The position numbers were made by a program, and so were the translations under genes. The notes beneath the pieces are model-generated. The model searched no databases, was not told the DNA's origin, and worked only from the letters and a program-made list of their open reading frames with translations. DNA of 28,264 nt from KLAP211 sp964650085 (GTDB taxonomy: Bacteria; Patescibacteriota; Dojkabacteria; J137). Below, piece by piece: positions 22,747 through 28,264 of the stretch (position 1 is its first letter; each line of letters starts with the position of its first letter). The stretch is from NCBI GenBank assembly GCA_964650085.1, contig CAZYSE010000010.1:1-28264 (forward strand), written 5' to 3'.

Positions 22747-23469
22747 ATGGAAAATACTTACGCTGCTCCCGTAACTCGTCTAGCACAAGGCTTTAATATG
22801 TTCCTTGTTCAAGTCTACGGATGGATGACGCTAGCTTTATCAATTTCATTTCTAATCGCATTTGCTACAGCTTACTTTATTGAACGAAGTCTTCAATTTG
22901 CTTCGTTTGCAATTGGAATATTTCCTTTCATCTTTATAGCCCAGTTAATAATTGTCCTTATCCTCTCGTTCTTTGCTAGCAAGATGAATGTGGTTGTTTC
23001 GGCTGCAATGTTTATATTCTACGCGGTTACAATGGGCTTATTTTTAGGATTAACATTTGCTGTCTATACTACTGGTAGTGTTGTAATTGCAATTTTAGCA
23101 GCAGTATTAGTTTTTGGAGCAGCTTCTTTATATGGTTTGTTTACAGGAAACGATTTATCAAGCTGGGGCGGATTCATTTTTATGGCGATCTTTGGATTGA
23201 TTATTGGTACTCTATTAAACGTGATAATGTTCTTTATCTCCCCTGGATTTGGTCAAACATTCTATTGGATTTTGACTTACGTTGGAATCGGAATATTCAT
23301 TATTGCCGCTGCATATGATACTCAAAAGCTAAAAAATCTTGCCTACGAAGGAGAACAGAGCGGAATGAGCATGGCTTCACTTTCCATTCAAGGAGCATTA
23401 ATTCTTTACCTAGACTTCATAAACATCTTCATTAGAGTATTAATGATTTTAGGAAAGAGCAAAAACTAA
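22747..23469 (+). CDS. Bax inhibitor-1 / YccA-family membrane protein
   Basis: 240-aa integral membrane protein with about seven hydrophobic helices. Family marks: FLVQVYGWMTLALSISFLIAF at the start, YAVTMGLFLGLTFAVYT in the middle, the sixth-helix end IAAAYDTQKLKNLA and the last helix GALILYLDFINIFIRVL. The two conserved aspartates (in YDTQ and YLDF) form the pH-sensing pair in the B. subtilis relative YetJ, a calcium leak channel. In bacteria, YccA modulates the FtsH protease; which role applies here is not clear. Own promoter. The HtrA gene follows after 65 bases, so a shared theme of membrane and envelope stress is possible but inferred. Confidence 0.9.
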   Translation: MENTYAAPVTRLAQGFNMFLVQVYGWMTLALSISFLIAFATAYFIERSLQFASFAIGIFPFIFIAQLIIVLILSFFASKMNVVVSAAMFIFYAVTMGLFLGLTFAVYTTGSVVIAILAAVLVFGAASLYGLFTGNDLSSWGGFIFMAIFGLIIGTLLNVIMFFISPGFGQTFYWILTYVGIGIFIIAAAYDTQKLKNLAYEGEQSGMSMASLSIQGALILYLDFINIFIRVLMILGKSKN

Positions 23470-23534
23470 TTTACTGTAAGATAAGGTTTTACTTATCCGT
23501 AATAAGATAGTCGTAAATTTTAAATATTTTTAGT

Positions 23535-24692
23535 ATGAAAAGAGGACTTATTGCAGGATGTTTTGGTTTGTTCATTATAACTTTCACGTTTGGTTTCGGA
23601 TTTGCCGGCGCGTACCTTGGAAATCGTTTAGCTGATAATTCAACAATTTTTAATACTTCAAATGTCGAAGTACTAAATGAAGAGTCTGCAGTAATTTCTG
23701 TAGCAGAGGAGGCATCACCATCAGTTGTGAGTATTGTAATTACTAAAGATGTTCCTTTGTATGAGAATTACTTCGATCCCTACAGCTTTTACGGTTACAA
23801 CAGACAACAAATTGGAAGTGAACAACAGCAAGTTGGTGCTGGAACTGGTTTCATAATAAGTGAAGATGGACTGATTATTACAAACAGACATGTAGTTGAG
23901 GACGAGGAAGCTTCTTATACAGTAATATTTTCTGACGGCACTAAAACCGAAGCTAAAGTGTTATCAAAAGATACAATTTTAGACATTGCTTTTGTAAAGA
24001 TCGAAGGCACAAACTACAAGCCATTAAACTTGGGTAGTTCGGATAAACTAAAAGTTGGTCAAACAGTAGTTGCAATTGGAAATGCATTAGGAGAGTTTTC
24101 TAATACAGTAAGCACAGGAATTATTTCTGGACTTCAGAGAGATATTGTAGCTACCGATAGTTCAGGCAGATCAGAGGAAGAACTTAATGGTGTGATACAA
24201 ACTGATGCAAGCATAAACTCTGGTAACTCCGGAGGACCATTGTTAGATATATTGGGTAACGTTATTGGTGTAAACGTTGCGGTTGCTTCAGGTGAAGCCG
24301 AAAATATTGGTTTTGCAATTCCAATTGATGTAGTCAAAGATTTGATAGAAAGATTAAATACTGATGGAACGATTGAACGACCAGTTTTAGGCGTTAGATA
24401 CTTGCTAATCGACGCTGATATTCAAGACCGCAATGACCTTTCTGTAGATTATGGAGCCCTTATTGTTCGGGGAGATACCACTAGCGATTTACCTGTAATA
24501 CCAGGAAGCCCCGCAGACAAGGCAGGACTTAGAGAAAATGATATTATTTTAGAAATAGACGGCAAGAAAATTACAACAGATAATACACTTCAGTTTATAA
24601 TTCAGAATTACAAAATCAACGATACTGTAACTCTTAAAGTACTCAGAGCAGGTGTTGAGTCTAGCGTAGCTGCAAAATTAGAAAAGTTTTAA
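23535..24692 (+). CDS. HtrA/Deg-family serine protease with PDZ domain
   Basis: Membrane-anchored envelope quality-control protease, 385 aa. An N-terminal membrane helix (about 5-27) leads to a trypsin-like domain whose catalytic triad is intact: H119 (ITNRHVVED), D150 (LDIAFVKI), S232 (NSGNSGGPLL). One PDZ domain follows (about 285-385) with GSPADKAGLRENDIILEIDGK. A tyrosine-rich stretch (about 77-90, YENYFDPYSFYGYNR) sits in the LA loop position before the catalytic core. Single-PDZ layout is like DegS or Gram-positive HtrA. The stop overlaps the folD start by one base (TAATG), so the genes are translationally coupled despite unrelated functions. A TAAGAT at 23503-23508 is a possible -10. 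Confidence 0.94.
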   Translation: MKRGLIAGCFGLFIITFTFGFGFAGAYLGNRLADNSTIFNTSNVEVLNEESAVISVAEEASPSVVSIVITKDVPLYENYFDPYSFYGYNRQQIGSEQQQVGAGTGFIISEDGLIITNRHVVEDEEASYTVIFSDGTKTEAKVLSKDTILDIAFVKIEGTNYKPLNLGSSDKLKVGQTVVAIGNALGEFSNTVSTGIISGLQRDIVATDSSGRSEEELNGVIQTDASINSGNSGGPLLDILGNVIGVNVAVASGEAENIGFAIPIDVVKDLIERLNTDGTIERPVLGVRYLLIDADIQDRNDLSVDYGALIVRGDTTSDLPVIPGSPADKAGLRENDIILEIDGKKITTDNTLQFIIQNYKINDTVTLKVLRAGVESSVAAKLEKF

Positions 24693-25543
24693 TGATAGAT
24701 TGCAAAGGATTGGCTAAGGATATCTTTGAGAGGGCGAAAACGCTCTCTCAAAAGTTTCACTTTGAAGAAGCTAAAGTGGTAATCATAAACGCAAGTGAAG
24801 ATGAATCGAGTAAAAAGTATGTTGAACTAAAAGAAAACAAGTTTAAAGATGCTGGGTTTATTACCGAGATAAAATCACTCACAACTTTTGAGGAAGTAAA
24901 AGCTACGATTGAAGCTGGAAACAAAGACAAAAAGACGGTAGGTATTATAGTTCAGCTACCGTTATTCAAAGATTTAGAACCCCAAAGAAATGAAATATTA
25001 AACCTTATAAACTTTAAGAAAGATATTGACTGTTTAACAGATAGGAATCTAGAAAAAATAGGGACTGATGACGAATTGGTTTTACCTGCAACTGTTGAAG
25101 GCATTTGTATTCTTTTAGAACAAATTGCTTCGAACGAAAAACAAAAGTTATCTGAATTTTTGCAAGGCAAAAAAGTTGCAATCGTAAACGATTCAAAACT
25201 AATTGGAATTCCTCTGGCCAAAAAATTGTCGTCTCGAGGTGCAGTAGTTCAAAATCTAAACAAGTTTACTGAAGATATAAAGTCTATTACTTTCGACGCA
25301 GACATTGTCGTGACTGCAACTGGAAATATCGAAATTTTTGATTCTTCATTTTTTAAGAACGATTCAATTTTGATTGATGTAACCAGTTTAAAAACAGAAA
25401 ATGGAACTAAAGGTGATATCAAAGCTGACGAGGAATTAAAATCAAAAGTAAAATTCATTACACCCGTACCTGGTGGAGTAGGGCCATTAACAGTATCAAC
25501 ACTAATATTAAATACTGTAAAACTAGCTATCTTCCAGAGCTAA
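24692..25543 (+). CDS. folD: Bifunctional methylenetetrahydrofolate dehydrogenase/cyclohydrolase
   Basis: Interconverts 5,10-methylene-THF, methenyl-THF and 10-formyl-THF using NAD(P), supplying one-carbon units; cytosolic. 283 aa, normal for the family. Catalytic Tyr and Lys are in KKYVELKENKFKDAGF (YVxxK), the Gln in IVQLPLFKD, the Asp in KDIDCLTDRN (usually KDVDG), then PATVEGICILL and the end motif TPVPGGVGPLTVSTLILNTVK. It is divergent: the usual GRSxxVGxP nucleotide loop reads VNDSKLIGIPLAKKL, so cofactor binding may differ. No other folate genes lie nearby. Start ATG overlaps the HtrA stop. Confidence 0.93.
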   Translation: MIDCKGLAKDIFERAKTLSQKFHFEEAKVVIINASEDESSKKYVELKENKFKDAGFITEIKSLTTFEEVKATIEAGNKDKKTVGIIVQLPLFKDLEPQRNEILNLINFKKDIDCLTDRNLEKIGTDDELVLPATVEGICILLEQIASNEKQKLSEFLQGKKVAIVNDSKLIGIPLAKKLSSRGAVVQNLNKFTEDIKSITFDADIVVTATGNIEIFDSSFFKNDSILIDVTSLKTENGTKGDIKADEELKSKVKFITPVPGGVGPLTVSTLILNTVKLAIFQS

Positions 25544-25590
25544 TCATTTCTTCACAAATTCCACTAATATATACAGTATATACTTTGCAT

Positions 25591-25599
25591 TGCTATAAT
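25591..25599 (+). promoter_or_regulatory. Extended -10 box fixing the start at 25606
   Basis: TG-C-TATAAT, six bases (cggaca), then ATG at 25606, predicting a leaderless mRNA. An ATG at 25585 lies upstream of the box and cannot be the start if this promoter is used. Confidence 0.7.
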
Positions 25600-25605
25600 C
25601 GGACA

Positions 25606-26571
25606 ATGGAAGAGCCTATAGACTCAAAAAACAGCTTGTATCGAAATGCATTACCTGATTTCATTTCATTGTTTTGGGCTTATTGTAGGGCCAGAATGCA
25701 AGATGGCATGCAATTAATCCATCCTGGCTACATAGGAAGAAAAGGGTTCTATATTGAACTTCTACACGCTTCAGACTTTGTTGTTGAAGTTGATATTCAT
25801 ATTCAAATGACTTTACAAGGATTGATGGAAGAGTTTTACTTTCTCATCACTGGTCGCAATAAGTCATTTATAGATGATGTTACTCGTGGAGTCGCTCCAA
25901 ACTTGAAAAATAAGTATGAAGCAATATTAAGGAAACCCGAGGTAATCCAATTAGTAAATAGTATTGAAACTTACATGAAAGAGGACTCGTATTTAAGAGG
26001 CAATCAATACATTGGAGACAGAAACTTTAAAGTTTCAAATTCGGGGCTGCATACAGCTGCGGATACTGCAACCTGGGGATCAATTTTATCTTATGCCCTC
26101 GGTGAAAAATTTAATATTAATGCATTCTTAAGGGTGGCTGCATCTGTTGATTTATTATACGTTCACGACTTTGTAGAAGGATTAGGAGTAGTAACACAAC
26201 GTTCTCAGGAAGATCGAGACGACAGACATGTGGAATATTTAGACCCTAGTGCTAAATCTTACACCAACACTGCTGTCGCAGGAAAATACACTCTACCTAG
26301 CACTAAAGGTTGTCCCGCAATGCTACCACCTAGTGAGTCAATGGAGAAATTTATCGCAGAAAACTTTCCAAATTGTAATGCTAAAGAATCTATGATTGTA
26401 GGAATCGGCCGCGAAATACCTTTAGCTATCAGAAATTTGATTCAGGACTTTATAAATGACATGGGCATTGAAACTTTTAGGGAGTTGATAGCAAAACAAG
26501 AACCCATTCTCAGAGATTTTCTTAAGAAAGGTATCGCAAGAATGGAAAACTCTGAGATAGCGTTCCGATAA
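25606..26571 (+). CDS. Unknown protein, 321 aa
   Basis: I recognise no family. Soluble, mixed alpha/beta composition, no membrane segment. Noticeable stretches: FISLFWAYCRARMQDG near the start, SGLHTAADTATWGSILSYALG in the middle, VHDFVEGLGVVTQRSQEDRDDRHVEYLD, and a late helical segment REIPLAIRNLIQDFINDMG. Histidines and acidic residues cluster around residues 145-220, which could form a metal or active site, but this is only a composition remark. The start is set by the promoter at 25591-25599, making it seven residues shorter than the longest frame. Its stop abuts that of the convergent glycosidase gene with no base between. Confidence 0.75.
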   Translation: MEEPIDSKNSLYRNALPDFISLFWAYCRARMQDGMQLIHPGYIGRKGFYIELLHASDFVVEVDIHIQMTLQGLMEEFYFLITGRNKSFIDDVTRGVAPNLKNKYEAILRKPEVIQLVNSIETYMKEDSYLRGNQYIGDRNFKVSNSGLHTAADTATWGSILSYALGEKFNINAFLRVAASVDLLYVHDFVEGLGVVTQRSQEDRDDRHVEYLDPSAKSYTNTAVAGKYTLPSTKGCPAMLPPSESMEKFIAENFPNCNAKESMIVGIGREIPLAIRNLIQDFINDMGIETFRELIAKQEPILRDFLKKGIARMENSEIAFR

Positions 26572-27369
26572 CTATTTGAATATTAGAAGATTCGGAAGAA
26601 TCTTACTTGTTCCAAAAGAGTTCAAACTACTTCCTTGAAAGAATATTGAAAACGAAGAACCACCATCTAAGTTCATTACGTACAGTCCTTCCCCAAGAAT
26701 TGCTTTAAGACTTTCCGCCAATGTTTTCAAATCGACCTGCTTAGTAGTTATTCCAATAAAAATCTTCCCTTCCCCAGTAATTCCTATGTAAGATCTGAAA
26801 GAAGCCTGATTTCCATTGGGCGCACTACTTATCAAATCAGTTCGAACTAATCCGTTGTCTAAAAGTAGAGGTCCAGCTTGAAATTCGAAATCAGATTCAG
26901 CGTCGAAGGAGTACTGCGCGTTTTCTAAGAACTCAAGTCGGGAATTTTTGTATCTAACTACATGAGACAATTGTTTATCATTGGGGGCTATAGCAACGTA
27001 TTTAAATCCATCGATAGTTAACAAACCTGCATGAGTTTGATCCTCAAGAAAATATCCAGAGTTTATACACGCCAGAGCAGTTGCGCAAATTTCGCTAACA
27101 CTTTTACTGTTGTTAGAGTCATGGAAATAACTTAGCTCTCCAAAGCTGTCCATAACCTTGATTACGTAGTTATCTTGACTAATTATTGAGTTGTCTTCAT
27201 CTTCGAAACCTCCAAGCAAGTTATCTAAAGAAAAGCTTTCTGGCAATCTATTAAAGTTACTGATTAAGTCCGTAACTCTCTCTTTTACGGTATTAAAATT
27301 TATAAAGACGAGAATGAATGCTAGCCCTAGCAACAAACCAATGATAGTCATTCTAGCTAGTCTAAACAT
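26572..27369 (-). CDS. Phosphodiester glycosidase (NAGPA/DUF2233)-like membrane-anchored protein
   Basis: Enzymes of this domain hydrolyse phosphodiester-linked sugars; bacterial members act on cell-surface glycans. The 265-aa form starts at the ATG at 27369, chosen because AAGGAG lies four bases before it and because the N terminus then begins directly with a membrane anchor (MTIIGLLLGLAFILVFINF). The domain shows CINSGYFLEDQTHAGLLTIDG (the N-G-x-F-type segment), FQAGPLLLDNGLV, SYIGITGEGKIFIGI and the signature NLDGGSS near residue 233. A longer frame from 27408 would overlap the upstream gene by 47 bases. The stop of the FMN reductase gene overlaps the start (ATGTTTAG), indicating coupling. 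Confidence 0.85.
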   Translation of the reverse strand: MFRLARMTIIGLLLGLAFILVFINFNTVKERVTDLISNFNRLPESFSLDNLLGGFEDEDNSIISQDNYVIKVMDSFGELSYFHDSNNSKSVSEICATALACINSGYFLEDQTHAGLLTIDGFKYVAIAPNDKQLSHVVRYKNSRLEFLENAQYSFDAESDFEFQAGPLLLDNGLVRTDLISSAPNGNQASFRSYIGITGEGKIFIGITTKQVDLKTLAESLKAILGEGLYVMNLDGGSSFSIFFQGSSLNSFGTSKILPNLLIFK

Positions 27370-27904
27370 GAAGCTCCTTGTGTAAAAAGTCTGTATATTT
27401 TTGAACAAATGCAGTCAGTCTTTCCATAGTTTCTGGATCTGTAATATCGCCTTGTTCATTGAATTTATCCTGTGCTCTGGGTACATAAAATCGAAATTTT
27501 CCCGCTACTTTCATACCAACAATCAAACCTAGTGTCATTAATTGAACTTGAGCTCTGGCAGTACCAAAAATCCCATCAGAACATCCTACAATTCCCAACC
27601 ATTTGTTTTCTAGAACATTTCCACTATCTCTAGTCATCCATTCAATAGCGTTTTTTAATGCACCAGGAATCATGTGATTGTATTCTGGTGTGGCTATTAG
27701 AATCGCATCGGCCATCCTAGCCTTCTTTTTCAGCTCCATAACTTCAGCTGGAAGCGAGGATTCCAAATCTTGATTGAAGATAGGAATATTATTTAGCGTA
27801 ATTACCTCCACTTCTACCCCAACAGCTATTTTTTGAATCACATGTAGTAGTTTAGTATTGTATGATGCGCTTCTCGTACTTCCGCTTATTGCTAGGATTT
27901 TCAT
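27362..27904 (-). CDS. NADPH-dependent FMN reductase family flavoprotein
   Basis: Flavodoxin-like quinone/azo/chromate-type reductase binding FMN, 180 aa, cytosolic. Family marks: MKILAISGSTRSASYNTKLL (phosphate loop GSTRSxSxN), ADAILIATPEYNHMIPGALKNAIEWMTR (flavin-contact PEYNxxxPGxLKNAIDW) and the LGIVGCSDGIFGTARAQVQL strand-loop. Likely role: two-electron quinone or xenobiotic reduction; the in vivo acceptor is unknown. It has its own promoter and is the first gene of a two-gene unit with the glycosidase-like protein, with an 8-base overlap. Confidence 0.93.
   Translation of the reverse strand: MKILAISGSTRSASYNTKLLHVIQKIAVGVEVEVITLNNIPIFNQDLESSLPAEVMELKKKARMADAILIATPEYNHMIPGALKNAIEWMTRDSGNVLENKWLGIVGCSDGIFGTARAQVQLMTLGLIVGMKVAGKFRFYVPRAQDKFNEQGDITDPETMERLTAFVQKYTDFLHKELHV
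27371..27378 (-). promoter_or_regulatory. Shine-Dalgarno sequence deciding the start at 27369
   Basis: AAGGAG within the 3' end of the FMN reductase gene, four bases before the ATG. It is the only canonical ribosome-binding site noticed in the window, at an internal gene of an operon rather than a first gene. Confidence 0.6.
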
Positions 27905-27925
27905 AGGTTTTAGTTAATTAAAGTT

Positions 27926-27934
27926 ATTATAACA
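27926..27934 (-). promoter_or_regulatory. Extended -10 box of the FMN reductase gene
   Basis: TG-T-TATAAT on the minus strand, leader of about 15 A/T-rich bases. It lies in the 45-base gap after the preceding minus-strand gene. Confidence 0.65.
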
Positions 27935-27949
27935 GAGTAGCTGAGCTAC

Positions 27950-28264
27950 CTATAATCCAAGTTTAGTAATAACTTCCGAACTACTGCTCTCTTTCTCTCT
28001 ATTTTGTAATATGAAATCAATTCCTAAAACCTTGGTCCAACTCCTCTTATGTTGCCAAGTGGTATCTGTTTTTTTGTTTGTAATCACAGCTGTAACGTTC
28101 AACTTTTTGATTATATTCATATAGGTTGACGTTATTTCCTCCGAAGTACCACCAGCCCCATAATTTACAGGAAGAACATGATCTATGAAGGAAATTGCAG
28201 ATAGTACTTTAGCTCTATGTGCTTGATTGAAAATTGGTCTCCCACTTCCTTTATGAAATCTTAA
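27950..28264 (-). CDS. Nucleotidyltransferase-like protein, C-terminal part (5' end outside window)
   Basis: The frame is open from the window edge to a TAG at 27950-27952, giving 104 C-terminal residues. It reads RFHKGSGRPIFNQAHRAKVL..., with the helix HRAKVLSAISFIDHVLPV resembling the RAxxLxAlxxVDxV segment of cytidylyl/adenylyltransferase-fold enzymes (RfaE, FAD synthetase and TagD types), followed by a strand LNVTAVITNKK and a lysine- and serine-rich tail. The HIGH motif would lie upstream, outside the window, so identity is tentative. The FMN reductase promoter lies just downstream of its stop. Confidence 0.6.
   Translation of the reverse strand, partial: LRFHKGSGRPIFNQAHRAKVLSAISFIDHVLPVNYGAGGTSEEITSTYMNIIKKLNVTAVITNKKTDTTWQHKRSWTKVLGIDFILQNREKESSSSEVITKLGL

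Noticed and set aside
25585..25605. Upstream ATG that would lengthen the 25606 protein by seven residues
   Set aside because: It lies upstream of the TATAAT box that predicts +1 at 25606, and the extra residues (MHCYNRT) are translated promoter sequence.

Overview
The window is a compact, AT-rich piece of a bacterial chromosome. It carries about 26 protein genes on both strands, very short intergenic gaps, convergent genes that share stop-codon bases, and no tRNA or rRNA that I can see. TGA acts as a stop at ends fixed by homology (the oxidoreductase at 14829-14831, the surface protein at 9054-9056), so the code is standard table 11, not the UGA=Gly code of Gracilibacteria/Absconditabacteria. 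Divergent housekeeping proteins, many small unknown proteins, a sortase-anchored envelope, GtrA and a standalone fusA suggest a Candidate Phyla Radiation (Patescibacteria) genome, perhaps Dojkabacteria- or Microgenomates-like. The phylum is an inference and could not be tested.

Layout. 1-1701: 3' part of cysS and an unknown gene. 1767-4853 (minus): large UvrD-type helicase fused to a PD-(D/E)XK nuclease with four cysteines suited to an Fe-S cluster. 4900-5680: REP-associated tyrosine transposase flanked by REP-like hairpins that share an RCGGAG loop. 5696-8161 (minus): fusA and a small unknown gene. 8360-9968: sortase, a possible overlapping tiny membrane protein, and a convergent ice-binding-like surface protein with a candidate sorting signal. 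10187-14831: membrane-anchored cupredoxin (minus), unknown gene, P2-type cation ATPase, zinc-free MDR oxidoreductase. 14843-16228: Nudix hydrolase divergent from a protein of the 5-hmdU DNA kinase helical-domain / alpha-glutamyl-putrescinyl-thymine pyrophosphorylase family. 16319-20676: glmS, GtrA, a small frameshifted gene behind a palindromic promoter, a DUF218/YdcF protein, a SAM methyltransferase. 20801-22583: unknown helical protein, Xer-type recombinase, small secreted or anchored Cys protein. 22747-25543: BI-1/YccA membrane protein, HtrA protease, folD. 25606-28264: unknown protein, NAGPA-like phosphodiester glycosidase, FMN reductase, and the C-terminal part of a nucleotidyltransferase-like gene.

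Two signals stand out. First, a promoter grammar: many genes have an extended -10 box (TGnTANNNT) whose last base lies exactly seven bases before the A of the start codon, predicting leaderless mRNAs. Most others have leaders of about 15-18 A/T-rich bases without a Shine-Dalgarno sequence. This corrects two start codons (22583 and 25606). Second, a DNA-base-hypermodification-type protein sits in an apparently chromosomal setting beside a Nudix hydrolase. The REP/transposase unit and the sortase/substrate pair are also worth follow-up.
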